Notes under the pieces: model-generated
Told to the model about the DNA's origin: nothing
What the model saw: the letters and a program-made list of their open reading frames with translations, nothing else
The model's database searches: none
DNA from: Bacillus sp. JCM 19058
GTDB lineage: Bacteria; Bacillota; Bacilli; Bacillales_H; Bacillaceae_D
Length of the DNA stretch: 64,000 nt
Direction of reading: 5' to 3'
Assembly (NCBI GenBank): GCA_001310555.1
Contig: BAXO01000005.1
Span: 27,158-91,157 of the forward strand
In this document: positions 34,222 through 42,934 of the stretch, piece by piece
Numbering within the stretch: the first letter of the stretch is position 1
Layout: the number at the start of each line of letters is the position of its first letter
Position numbers and translations under genes: made by a program

Positions 34222-35163
34222 ATGAAGTGGTCAGAATTTAGCATTCACACAACTCAGGAAGCAGTCGAGCCTATTTGTCATATATTGCACGAAGCGGGAG
34301 CAAGCGGGGTTGTCATCGAAGACCCTCAAGACCTTGTGACAGAATGGGGCGTTCGTTACGGGGAAATTTACCAGCTCTCACCTGACGATTATCCGGAAGA
34401 AGGCGTATTGATAAAAGCTTATTTTCCGATGAACAGCTTTTTAAATGAGACGTTCGATGAAATTAAAGAAGCGATCAACAGTCTGCCGAGCTATCAATTT
34501 GATCTCGGTAAAAATAATATACAAATCGCCGAAGTCCATGAGGAAGAATGGGCTACGGCTTGGAAGCAATACTATAAGCCAGTGAAGGTTTCTAACTCTA
34601 TCACCATTATTCCGACTTGGGAGGAATACACGCCTTCGCCAGAGGAAACAATTATTGAGCTTGACCCAGGGATGGCTTTTGGAACAGGGACTCATCCAAC
34701 TACTGTGCTTTGTATTCAATCCTTGGAACGAGTCATGCAAGGCGGGGAGCGAGTCATTGATGTTGGAACAGGCTCGGGTGTACTGAGCATCGCTGCGGCG
34801 AAGCTTGGTGCGAGCCAGGTGCTTGGTCTTGATCTCGATGATGTAGCCGTGAAAAGTGCGACGCTGAATGTGAAGCTAAACCAAGAGGAGACCGTCGTTT
34901 CGATCAAGCAAAATCATTTGCTTGAGCAAATAGAAGGCTCGTATGATTTAATTGTCGCCAATATTTTGGCGGAAGTGATCGTTCAATGTATTCAGGAAGC
35001 TGCTACACTGCTGAAGAAAAATGGGATTTTTATTACGTCAGGCATTATAAAACGAAAGAAGCAGGAAGTAAAAGAGGCAATGGTTGCTGGCGGCTTCCAA
35101 ATTGAAGAGATACTTGAAATGGACGATTGGGTCGCGATTATTGCGAAAAATAAAACCGAGTGA
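34222..35163 (+). CDS. prmA: Ribosomal protein L11 methyltransferase PrmA
   Basis: PrmA trimethylates L11. The N-terminal recognition domain precedes the SAM-binding motif [20 protein letters not shown], then [22 protein letters not shown] and the [14 protein letters not shown] end. FGTGTHPTT is the family hallmark before motif I. The 313-residue frame is intact. AGGAGGACTGG lies before ATG at 34222. It follows dnaJ, as in B. subtilis. Confidence 0.96.
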   Translation: MKWSEFSIHTTQEAVEPICHILHEAGASGVVIEDPQDLVTEWGVRYGEIYQLSPDDYPEEGVLIKAYFPMNSFLNETFDEIKEAINSLPSYQFDLGKNNIQIAEVHEEEWATAWKQYYKPVKVSNSITIIPTWEEYTPSPEETIIELDPGMAFGTGTHPTTVLCIQSLERVMQGGERVIDVGTGSGVLSIAAAKLGASQVLGLDLDDVAVKSATLNVKLNQEETVVSIKQNHLLEQIEGSYDLIVANILAEVIVQCIQEAATLLKKNGIFITSGIIKRKKQEVKEAMVAGGFQIEEILEMDDWVAIIAKNKTE

Positions 35164-35226
35164 CGTAAGTCCTGAGCAGTTGCAGGGAAGGGAAGCGTCA
35201 AGTGCGTGTAGAAAAGAGGGGCAGAA

Positions 35227-35970
35227 GTGCAGCGATATTTTGTAACCAAGGACTCAATTGCTGACGGCATCGTGACCATTACCGGAGGCGATGTACATCA
35301 TATTGTTCGGGTAATGCGAATGGAGCAAGGGGATGAGATTATTTGCAGTGACAATGACAAACGAACATATCGTTGTCGAATTTCCTCCCTCCATAACGAA
35401 GCAATACAGGCTACCATTCTCGAAGAGTACGGTCAAAAGAGTGAGCTTCCAGTTGCTGTAACTATCGCTCAAGGGCTGCCGAAAGGGGATAAGCTGGAGT
35501 TCATTACCCAGAAGAGTACGGAGCTAGGGGCCAGTTGTGTTCTTCCTTTTTCGGCGAGGCGCTCAGTTCCTAAATGGGATGAAAAAAAAGCAGGAAAGAA
35601 AATAGAGCGGCTAAACAAAATTGCCAAAGAAGCAGCAGAGCAGGCTCACCGCGACCGTATTCCGAAGGTAGAGAAGCTTCACTCGTTTCAAGAGCTGCTC
35701 GGGCGGATGAAGGACTATCAGCATTGTATCGTTGCCTACGAAGAAGTAGCAAGGCAAGGAGAGCCGTCGCTGTTGGCAAAGGCTTTGGCACGGGTGCAGC
35801 GGAAGCAGTCGCTCCTTGTTATTATCGGACCAGAAGGCGGATTAACACCTGAGGAAGTGGAAAAGCTGAAGGAAGAAGGGGCTGCACTCTGTGGGTTAGG
35901 ACCAAGAATATTGCGTACGGAAACGGCACCGATGTATGTGCTCTCCGCTATTTCGTATTATTTTGAATAA
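35227..35970 (+). CDS. rsmE: 16S rRNA m3U1498 methyltransferase RsmE
   Basis: RsmE is a SPOUT-class methyltransferase. The N-terminal PUA-like part has DVHHIVRVMRMEQGDEI. The knot region has LVIIGPEGGLTPEEVE and LGPRILRTETAPMYVLSAIS. The 247-residue frame is intact, with an in-frame A8 run at 35582-35589 encoding EKK. The start is GTG at 35227 after AGGGGC. Confidence 0.95.
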   Translation: MQRYFVTKDSIADGIVTITGGDVHHIVRVMRMEQGDEIICSDNDKRTYRCRISSLHNEAIQATILEEYGQKSELPVAVTIAQGLPKGDKLEFITQKSTELGASCVLPFSARRSVPKWDEKKAGKKIERLNKIAKEAAEQAHRDRIPKVEKLHSFQELLGRMKDYQHCIVAYEEVARQGEPSLLAKALARVQRKQSLLVIIGPEGGLTPEEVEKLKEEGAALCGLGPRILRTETAPMYVLSAISYYFE

Positions 35971-36329
35971 TAGGGTCTTTCATACATAGGGTGCGCGTGA
36001 GTAAACCCTTATACGGTAAACCAAGCTCGAAGGGCAAGGCTAAAGGGTCGGGTGAAAGCCAACCCGGTGGCCGTTTTTTTTATTCAAAAATAATACACAA
36101 TCACTACTGATTCCGTAGATCATATTTTTGGCTGAAAACAATCAACTTATTGAATAAAGGCACAAATTTTCAAGTGAATCAACCATTGCAGTGTGGGTCA
36201 AAAATGCTGATGAACTGATCGAATAGCCCTTTACATAAATTTATCAGATGATCTGTCTAACTTTGGTTAATCAGCATTCGTACCTTAAGTGAAGATATTA
36301 TGAAATGCCAGAACGAATGGGGTGAATCA
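35971..36329. other. Intergenic after rsmE, with terminator
   Basis: A hairpin near 36049-36069 (CGGGT/ACCCG core) is followed by eight T at 36074-36081 and probably terminates rsmE. The rest marks the left end of the cassette inserted between rsmE and mtaB. I see no further gene. Confidence 0.5.
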
Positions 36330-36771
36330 ATGTTTTTATTAAAAAAAATGGTTGAAAAATTGACGGTATCTATTTTGTCCTCCTTTATTTTAAGCCTTAT
36401 TATGGCTATGTATCATACCCCGACGCAAAATGACCAGCTATTTTCCCCAACTTTTGAAGATATTTTTATAGTAGTCTTCGTGGTGTCACTCATTATTTTT
36501 GTGGTTGGAGGTATTCCAGCTTCCATCTTCATTGATGGAGTTATGAAGAAGTGGAATTTCTCGCATCGAGTCTATAGGTATCTCTGCCATATGGCCCTTT
36601 ATATCCTTGCAGGCGTACTTGTTGGATCAATATTTTCTCTACTTTTGACTGGGAAGATTGATAGATTCATTTTTTTTGGATCCTAGTTTAATTGGAGCGA
36701 TATGCTTCTTTGTTGTTTCATTGTGTATGACAAAAATGATCAAGCTCTTCAAAGAATCAGGAGAATCATGA
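36330..36771 (+). CDS. Four-helix membrane protein, unknown (frameshifted)
   Basis: Membrane segments are visible around SILSSFILSLIMAMY, IFIVVFVVSLIIFVVGGIP, MALYILAGVLVGSIFSLLL and LIGAICFFVVSLCM. The T8 run at 36670-36677 should probably be seven. The corrected reading continues FIFLDPSLIGAI and ends LFKESGES, about 146 residues. GGGGTG precedes ATG at 36330. I recognise no family. It is absent from the usual rsmE-mtaB junction and lies next to a lipoprotein gene. Confidence 0.6.
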
Positions 36772-36862
36772 ATCATCCTGTCAATGCACGGAGTTGTGAC
36801 AACAAGTTTTGCTGTTCCAAAGTAAAATAAAAGGGCGCTCAAATGATTAGGAGGTTATTTGT

Positions 36863-37696
36863 ATTAAAACAATAAGTTACTTTTTCATACTATTACTTTT
36901 TGGAATGGTTTCTGCATGTTCGTCGGAACCCGTGGAAGATGACCCGGGCTACAACTCGACTGTTATTGAGGATACTAGTGAAAAGAAGGACATCTTAGAA
37001 AAAGCGCAATCGGCCGAAGAGGACATTTATAGCATGAATTCAAATACTAGAGCATTTCAAAACATGTTTGGGGATCAATTTAATGAGGAGATCGTGATGT
37101 CTGTTGTCTACACTTTAATGCGTCAGCCGCTTGCTGGTAGTGCTTTGGTTGATATGGAAGCATTAGGCCAAAATACGAGATTCCGCATGCACTTTAGTGA
37201 AGATGCTACGTATTTATCAAACAATCCGGACACGGAGAATGAGCGTTGGGAGAAAGTCACTGGAGACGATCATGAAGAAATCATTGAGGATTTTAAAGAA
37301 GAATTTTCATTTGTTAATTTTGATGTCTTGCTTGAACATATAGATGAATTAACTTTTGCAGATGTTGACAATTACGAAAGTGATAGTGAATATTATGAGG
37401 TTACGTTTCACGGGGAATCTGATATTTACCATGCATTAATCAACGAGCAGAATTGGATTGATGAATCCAATCAGCCTGCTTCTGTAGAAGAATTTACATT
37501 TACGTTAAGTCTCGAGAAAGGGACGTACCATCCTATGAGTATCAATACAGAGATGCAAGGAACACTGGATTTTGAGGGAGAGGTTATTCAAGTCAGTGAA
37601 TCGATGTTCACAGATATTAGCTTCATTAATGTGCATAAAGACGGAGACTTAGATGTCCCTAGAAAAATTAAGGAATCTGTAGAGGCCGCTGAATAA
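36863..37696 (+). CDS. Putative lipoprotein, DUF6612-like
   Basis: The frame preceding residue M at 36905 reads KTISYFFILLLFGMVSACSS, a lipoprotein signal with lipobox VSAC. The start codon visible after AGGAGG is ATT at 36863, so it is either a rare ATT start or has an error. The mature part is acidic. It has RWEKVTGDD and a C-terminal beta-rich region (SINTEMQGTLDFEG), reminiscent of the DUF6612 lipoprotein family. Function is unknown. It belongs to the accessory cassette between rsmE and mtaB. Confidence 0.65.
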   Translation: MKTISYFFILLLFGMVSACSSEPVEDDPGYNSTVIEDTSEKKDILEKAQSAEEDIYSMNSNTRAFQNMFGDQFNEEIVMSVVYTLMRQPLAGSALVDMEALGQNTRFRMHFSEDATYLSNNPDTENERWEKVTGDDHEEIIEDFKEEFSFVNFDVLLEHIDELTFADVDNYESDSEYYEVTFHGESDIYHALINEQNWIDESNQPASVEEFTFTLSLEKGTYHPMSINTEMQGTLDFEGEVIQVSESMFTDISFINVHKDGDLDVPRKIKESVEAAE

Positions 37697-38082
37697 AACT
37701 AGAGGATAAAGATAATACATATAGAAACGCTCTTCTTATATTTTTGAAAAAAATACATTGCAGGAGAAATATCCTTTTGGGATTGAATAAAATAGGGGTA
37801 CCATGAACTTTAAATTGTGTGAAGGAGAAGTGAATAGTAAGAAAAAGTTAATGGGAGCATTCGTTTAACTGGTGAGCTGGCTCTCGGTAATCAAGTAATG
37901 TTAATGTCAGAATAAGTGTTACCCAATATTCGTGTTTGCCACTTCGAGGGTAGTTTAGAATGATGCTACTTCTTGGACGATTGGAATGGTCACAGTTAGT
38001 AAAGAAAGTATGATTTATGAGTTTGAGTATGAGTGTTCTCAAAATAGTTGTTTTTTTAGCTTGTAATTAGGGTATACTAATT
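37697..38082. other. Intergenic after the lipoprotein gene
   Basis: No coding frame is supported. A possible plus-strand promoter lies at its right end, with a -10 TATACT at 38073-38078 that would read through the small minus-strand frame at 38083-38139. Confidence 0.35.
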
Positions 38083-38139
38083 TTAATCGAACATAATGAA
38101 TGCTAGTCGCATTCCGAACGATAGCATAAGTGATAACAT
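38083..38139 (-). CDS. Possible 18-residue hydrophobic peptide (type I toxin-like)
   Basis: On the minus strand GGAGGT (38151-38146) is placed six bases before ATG at 38139. The peptide is MLSLMLSFGMRLAFIMFD. The xLMLSFGM-x-IAF pattern resembles the small holin-like toxins of type I toxin-antitoxin loci in Firmicutes, which are usually about 30 residues. It is therefore short or truncated. Its small size makes this a tentative call. Confidence 0.3.
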   Translation of the reverse strand: MLSLMLSFGMRLAFIMFD

Positions 38140-38197
38140 GGTAACACCTCCCTCTAGGGAAGTCTCCTACCGAAGACGATTGACAGCTAGGTAGAGA

Positions 38198-38246
38198 AAA
38201 ATAATCCCTCACTTTTCTGCAAGGAGTATGAGGGATTATTTTTTGT
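38198..38246 (+). terminator. Hairpin with T-tract upstream of mtaB
   Basis: AAAATAATCCCTCA (38198-38211) and TGAGGGATTATTTT (38229-38242) form a 14-bp perfect stem followed by more T. It ends a plus-strand transcript just before mtaB. It could close an RNA antisense to the small frame at 38083-38139 or act as an attenuator. Confidence 0.65.
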
Positions 38247-38278
38247 TGTTGGACATAATGAAAGGATGATATATATTT

Positions 38279-39644
38279 ATGTGTAACGAACGCCCAAAAA
38301 CCGTAGGCTTTCATACATTAGGTTGTAAAGTGAATTATTATGAAACGGAGGCTATTTGGCAGCTTTTTCAAAAGGAAGGCTACGAAAAGGTTGATTTCGA
38401 AAAAACAGCGGATGTTTATGTGATCAACACATGTACCGTAACGAATACCGGAGATAAAAAAAAGCCGGCAAGTCATTCGCCGTGCTATTCGAAAAAACCC
38501 AGATGCGGTAATTTGTGTCACTGGCTGTTATGCGCAAACCTCACCTGCGGAGATTATGGCGATACCCGGTGTCGATATTGTTGTCGGTACTCAGGATCGG
38601 ACGAAGCTGCTCCCTTATATTGATCAGTTCATAAAAGAACGCGAACCGATTAATGGGGTCGGCAATATTATGAAATCTCGAGTATATGAAGAATTGGACG
38701 TTCCTTCATTTACTGATCGAACGAGAGCCTCTTTAAAAATCCAGGAAGGCTGCAATAACTTTTGCACGTTCTGTATTATCCCTTGGGCGCGCGGCTTAAT
38801 GCGTTCCCGCGATCCGAAAGAAGTAATTAGACAGGCGGGGCAGCTCGTGGACGCTGGCTACAAGGAAATCGTTTTGACCGGCATTCACACGGGGGGATAT
38901 GGCGAGGATTTAAAGGATTACAGCCTTGCTCGTCTATTGCAGGATTTGGAGCTGGTCGACGGCTTGAAGCGAATTCGAATCTCTTCGATCGAGGCGAGTC
39001 AGCTTACGGATGAAGTAATTGAAGTGCTCGCACGATCAAATAAAGTTGTCCGTCATCTCCATATCCCGCTGCAATCAGGATCAAATACAGTTTTGAAAAG
39101 AATGCGGCGCAAGTATACGATGGAATTTTTTGCTGAGCGTCTTGAACGTCTAAAAGAAGTGCTACCAGGATTGGCAGTAACCTCTGACGTCATCGTCGGC
39201 TTTCCGGGTGAATCGGAAGGGGAATTCAAGGAAACCTTTGATTTTATAGCGAAGCACAAATTTAGTGAGCTCCACGTCTTCCCATTTTCAAAGCGAACAG
39301 GAACTCCAGCAGCGCGTATGGAAGACCAAATCGACGAACACGTCAAATCGGAGCGTGTCCGCCGCTTAATTGAGCTTTCTGACCAGCTTGCGAAGGAGTA
39401 TGCATCGCACTTTGAAGGGGAAGTGCTCGAAATGATCCCGGAAGAAAGCGATAAGGAGCAGCCTGACAGCGGCTTTTATATCGGTTATACAGATAATTAT
39501 CTGAAAGTCAAGGCTGCACTTCACGAAGAAATGATCGGCCAAATCGTCAAAGTGAAAATTACAAAGTCGGGTTATCCATTCAACGTAGGCGAGTTTGTCC
39601 GGGTAATAGAAGATGAGCCTGTCAAACGGGCCGTGAACGGATAA
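38279..39644 (+). CDS. mtaB: tRNA t6A37 methylthiotransferase MtaB (frameshifted)
   Basis: MtaB converts t6A to ms2t6A in tRNAs. The N-terminal MTTase domain has TLGCKVNYYETEAIW and VINTCTVTNTGDKKSR. The radical-SAM cluster motif is CNNFCTFCIIPWARG. The C-terminal TRAM domain includes YTDNYLKVKAALHEEMIGQ. The A8 run at 38456-38463 should be seven. The corrected length is about 455 residues. Confidence 0.94.
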
Positions 39645-39651
39645 TCTAAGT

Positions 39652-39688
39652 ACACTACCTGAGCGTAAGGAGCAGGTAGTGTTTTTTG
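39652..39688 (+). terminator. Terminator after mtaB
   Basis: ACACTACCTG (39652-39661) and CAGGTAGTGT (39673-39682) form a perfect stem followed by TTTTT. Confidence 0.85.
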
Positions 39689-39780
39689 CACTAGAGAAGT
39701 TAAACGTTTCTCTGCGCTCATCTATAGCAAAAAATCAAGCTATGGCCCATGACACCACCTAATCTCGGCGAGCAAAAAAA

Positions 39781-39900
39781 ATGGCCTCAAAATACGAAGA
39801 GAAAAAGAAGTCAAAAGGCGGATGGTGTTTTGTGACTAAGAAAAAGGAAGCACGATATTATGTTTACGGTCCATTTTCCCAACCTCCGGCCGCTGAATAA
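39781..39900 (+). CDS. Possible 39-residue basic peptide upstream of CRISPR array 1 (weak)
   Basis: ATG at 39781 opens MASKYEEKKKSKGGWCFVTK, then KKEARYYVYGPFSQPPAAE and a stop. Composition is lysine-rich and plausible, but no ribosome binding site is present and the 3' part overlaps the conserved upstream motif of the CRISPR leader. It may be chance. Confidence 0.2.
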   Translation: MASKYEEKKKSKGGWCFVTKKKEARYYVYGPFSQPPAAE

Positions 39901-40050
39901 ATGCTGTAAGCCGCTTGGTGACTGAGGAAGGACAGCATTCATCACTCGAATTCATTTTTTTAAATTGAGGTTGGGAAAAACGAAAGGCAAGGCTTGAAGT
40001 TTAAGGCTTTTTAGCTTACAGTAAGAAAGAGAAAGTCAATTATGACCGGG
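39874..40050 (+). promoter_or_regulatory. Leader of CRISPR array 1
   Basis: The region carries TTTTCCCAACCTCC (39874-39887) and, 93 bp on, its inverse GAGGTTGGGAAAA (39967-39979). The latter starts exactly 84 bp before the first repeat. Downstream it shares the pieces GCTTTTTAGCTTACAGT and GACCGGG with the leader of array 2. The side and conservation identify it as the leader, so transcription and adaptation proceed left to right. Confidence 0.75.
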
Positions 40051-40576
40051 GTTGAACCAGAACATAGGATGCATTTAAATTGCCGCTTTGTTTCTCCGAA
40101 CCATGTCCGCGTATACGTTGAACCAGAACATAGGATGTATTTAAATTTAAACATTCCTCCGTTAAGTAATATTCTGCTTGAGTTGAACCAGAACATAGGA
40201 TGTATTTAAATCAAAGGTAACCCGATGCCAAAACCCAATAAAGGTGAGTTGAACCAGAACATAGGATGTATTTAAATATGAAGTGCTAGATATGCCATTC
40301 GCTTACGTCCTCGGTTGAACCAGAACATAGGATGTATTTAAATTTGCCGGATCTTCGGAGTCCACTTCCGGGAAAGTGAGTTGAACCAGAACATAGGATG
40401 TATTTAAATGAAAAATGAAACGCTAGAAATCCTTGAGTTTATAAGTTGAACCAGAACATAGGATGTATTTAAATTAAATACCTTTGTTATCCCAGCTAAC
40501 CGGAATGAAAGTTGAACCAGAACATAGGATGTATTTAAATTTCCAACGAAGTCCCAGTATTTCACCATGCCTCAAT
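40051..40576 (+). CRISPR. CRISPR array 1: eight 30-bp repeats
   Basis: Repeats start at 40051, 40117, 40182, 40248, 40314, 40380, 40445 and 40511. Each begins GTTGAACCAGAACATAGG and ends ATGTATTTAAAT. The first has C instead of T at its position 22 (40072). The seven spacers between them are 35-36 bp. A further spacer-length stretch (40541-40576) follows the last repeat with no closing repeat. The repeat form, ending TTTAAAT, resembles type I-B repeats of Firmicutes. No cas genes are in the window. Confidence 0.97.
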
Positions 40577-40765
40577 TGCAAAGGTTTAATCATAATTTAT
40601 CACCTCATTAACCCTTCTAGAGCTTGAATGATAATACGAAAACATAAGAAACAACGGCATTCATCAGACGGTGAATGCCGTTCCCCTTTATATTATTCAA
40701 CCATTGTAGATGAAACGAATGAACTTTACGCAATCGAAGAGGTGAGTTCGCCTTTTTTTCACAGC
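40577..40765. other. Spacer between CRISPR array 1 and the ABC permease
   Basis: It contains the hairpin AACGGCATTC/GAATGCCGTT (40653-40662 with 40673-40682), downstream of the minus-strand exporter genes and probably their terminator, although the T-tract is weak. On the minus strand a ribosome-binding-site-like AGGTGAT precedes an ATG near 40597 that reads into the array. Confidence 0.4.
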
Positions 40766-41497
40766 TCATTTCCGATTTAAAATCAAAATGGCTCCTCCGT
40801 ATCCTATGATGGACCAAATAAGCAAATTTATATAGTGTCCTGCACTAGTTGTAAAACTAGAGGCAGCTAACGAAGCTCTCATTACTTCGGCCATCGAATG
40901 GAGCGGCAAAATCGAATGGAGGAGTTGAAGCCATTCTGGTAAGCGCTCAATTGGAAAATTGATCGGCGAAAACATTAGAGCTCCAAAAACAATTAATTGC
41001 GACAACATGAGTGAATTACTTGGTGATAAGGCATAGGAAAATCCATAACCAATTCCGATACATGTTAGAGCGATTAGTAAAATCGCTGGAATAACTGTCC
41101 AGGAGATATCATATCCAGGCTGGAAGATCCAGTGGGCGCACAGGGCCCCGATAGCAATCGCGGGAATCATTAATGCCAGCCAGATGAAGGTGTCAGTAAT
41201 AAGAATGGATGCTCGCTTCACCGGCCATGTTCGCATAAAATCAATGAATCCCTCGCTCTTTGCATTTCCGATTTGTTGAGGTAAAAGGACTAACCCAGTA
41301 GTAACCATGATCAGAGTAGGCGCTCCAGTAGCCAAATAGAGAATGCTATCTTTGTTTTGGTCAGGAAGTAGATATGTAAACCCAATAACGATTCCTAAGG
41401 AAATTAAGATTTGTATAATGGAGAAAAACACTAGCCTACCCGAGCTTCTAAGAAACTGAATTTGAAAGATACACACAAAATGATTTAATGCCTTCAT
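40766..41497 (-). CDS. ABC-2 type exporter permease
   Basis: This 243-residue protein has about six membrane helices (for example FSIIQILISLGIVIGF, LIMVTTGLVLLP, LALMIPAIAIGALCAH). The segment FSPINFPIERLPEWLQLLHS is characteristic of ABC-2 permeases before the last helices. It overlaps the ATP-binding gene upstream by 4 bp, so the two are co-transcribed. The substrate cannot be told from sequence; drug, peptide or lipid export are all possible. The frame is intact. Confidence 0.88.
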   Translation of the reverse strand: MKALNHFVCIFQIQFLRSSGRLVFFSIIQILISLGIVIGFTYLLPDQNKDSILYLATGAPTLIMVTTGLVLLPQQIGNAKSEGFIDFMRTWPVKRASILITDTFIWLALMIPAIAIGALCAHWIFQPGYDISWTVIPAILLIALTCIGIGYGFSYALSPSNSLMLSQLIVFGALMFSPINFPIERLPEWLQLLHSILPLHSMAEVMRASLAASSFTTSAGHYINLLIWSIIGYGGAILILNRK

Positions 41498-42435
41498 ACT
41501 GAGAATAGCCCCTCTCCATTAATTAGTTCAACATAAGCATCCTCAAGTGTTGTTGGCGATAAAGAATAGTCTAAAATCGTTCCCGAATCTACTTGCGCTC
41601 TAGCCCACTCGATTGTGGCTGGGACGGTATCAGAGGCGACTTGGAAAAGCAAGCGAGATCGATTGCGATGGGGAGAAAGCGCCCATTTAGGAATCTGACT
41701 GTCAGAAAAGTTTGCCAGTAAGTTAGCTTCGATCCGCATCTGATTACTCACTGATCTTTTTACTTCAGATGGAGTTCCTTGTGCAAGAAACTTCCCTTTA
41801 TCTAAAATAGCAACCCGATCAACCGCTTTTTCGGCTTCAAGAACGTTATGAGTTACTAAAATGACAGAAGTTCCGTCATTTGTGAGCTCGCGAATCACTT
41901 GCCAAAGATAGCGCCGACGAATTGGATCAATATCGTTAGTCGGTTCATCAAGAATGACTAATCGACCGGGAACAATAACGGCCATACAAAAAGCTGTTAG
42001 CCGGTGGACTCCTCCCGAGAGCCTTTCTCCTTCTGTGTTCACCCACTCTCCCATATCTAAAGCTTCAAAGAGCATTTCCATACGGCGTTTGATTTCCGCT
42101 TTCTTTCCAGAACGCATTTGCCCCATAATTGAAACCGCTTGTGCTGGCGTTAGAAAACCAAGTGGAACTTGAGCCTGCGGCTGCACGGAACAAAGGACCC
42201 GGGCTCTTGACGGGAATTCCTTTACAGATTTACCAAGCAAGAAAATCTCCCCACTTGTTGGGGTATCAAGTCCTAAAACTTGATGAACTAACGTTGTTTT
42301 TCCAGCGCCATTGTGACCTAACAATCCAAAAATTTCTCCTTCTTTAATTGAAAAAGTGAGATTATCGTTGGCAATCATCTGTTTTTTTCCACGCTTAGAA
42401 AAAATTTTTGTCACGCCATGAGCATCGAGAATCAT
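41494..42435 (-). CDS. ABC exporter ATP-binding protein
   Basis: The 313-residue ATPase has Walker A GLLGHNGAGKTTLVHQ, a Q-loop CSVQPQAQ, signature LSGGVHRLTAFCMAV (a variant of LSGGQ) and Walker B LVILDEPTNDIDP. The switch histidine is in VILVTHNVLEAEKAV. The C-terminal extension of about 90 residues is usual in CcmA/DrrA-type exporters. It is intact and pairs with the permease downstream. Two palindromic sites lie upstream. The pair lies between the two CRISPR arrays, in opposite orientation to them. Confidence 0.92.
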   Translation of the reverse strand: MILDAHGVTKIFSKRGKKQMIANDNLTFSIKEGEIFGLLGHNGAGKTTLVHQVLGLDTPTSGEIFLLGKSVKEFPSRARVLCSVQPQAQVPLGFLTPAQAVSIMGQMRSGKKAEIKRRMEMLFEALDMGEWVNTEGERLSGGVHRLTAFCMAVIVPGRLVILDEPTNDIDPIRRRYLWQVIRELTNDGTSVILVTHNVLEAEKAVDRVAILDKGKFLAQGTPSEVKRSVSNQMRIEANLLANFSDSQIPKWALSPHRNRSRLLFQVASDTVPATIEWARAQVDSGTILDYSLSPTTLEDAYVELINGEGLFSV

Positions 42436-42495
42436 AATAGCCTCCTTATCAATAATTGATTCGCAGATTTGCGAAAAATGATGTGCAATTTCGTT

Positions 42496-42537
42496 ATATC
42501 AGTTGATATATAACAATTTATACATATCAACTGATAT
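42496..42537 (-). promoter_or_regulatory. Paired palindromic operator upstream of the ABC exporter
   Basis: ATATCAGTTGATAT (42496-42509) and ATATCAACTGATAT (42524-42537) are each palindromic around a central dinucleotide, with centres 28 bp apart. They lie 61-102 bp upstream of the ATPase start, in AT-rich promoter-like sequence. This is typical of a dimeric repressor such as those controlling drug exporters. No regulator gene is adjacent. Confidence 0.55.
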
Positions 42538-42758
42538 TTATTATACAATATATTTTTAAATTGTAAACTTATGATATTAAATTCATACTGGACTATAATT
42601 CTGAGCATAAAAGGTGAGGCGAAGTGGAGAGGGGGCTCATTAAACAGGAGGCATTCCAGCAAACGACGCCAGTACTGAATGCCTCTTCCAATTCATAAAC
42701 AAAATTTGACCCATTGCTTAAGCATGTTTAAGTTTTAGATGGAAACTTTTTTTGCTCA
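42538..42758. other. Intergenic between the exporter promoter and CRISPR leader 2
   Basis: A hairpin GAGGCATTC/GAATGCCTC (42648-42656 with 42677-42685) lies here with only a weak T-tract. I see no gene. Confidence 0.4.
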
Positions 42759-42759
42759 A

Positions 42760-42934
42760 TTTCCCAACCGCCTAACAGACAAGAAGGGATGTAAGTCTTA
42801 CCGTATAAGGGTTTGGGCATGGAATTGTTTGTTGTTATATTTTTCGACTGGAGGTTGGGAAAATACGCTCGAAAAGCTTGCAGCTTAAAGCTTTTTAAGC
42901 TACAGTTAAAAGTAGAAACCTTGATTTGAGCGGG
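42760..42934 (+). promoter_or_regulatory. Leader of CRISPR array 2
   Basis: TTTCCCAACC (42760-42769) and its inverse GAGGTTGGGAAAA (42851-42863) lie at the same spacing as in leader 1, and the second begins exactly 84 bp before the first repeat. Shared pieces near the repeat are AGCTTTTTAAGCTACAGT and GAGCGGG. The sequence between the two motifs is not conserved, so the motifs look functional. Confidence 0.75.

Noticed and set aside
35995..36081. Riboswitch between rsmE and the membrane-protein gene
   Set aside because: The hairpin with eight T looks like an ordinary terminator; I could not match the conserved core of any riboswitch class.
36003..42814. A 17-bp inverted match AAACCCTTATACGGTAA (36003-36019) and its complement at 42798-42814
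   Set aside because: It is exact but isolated, with no extension on either side; a match of this length is not unlikely by chance in 64 kb of AT-rich DNA.
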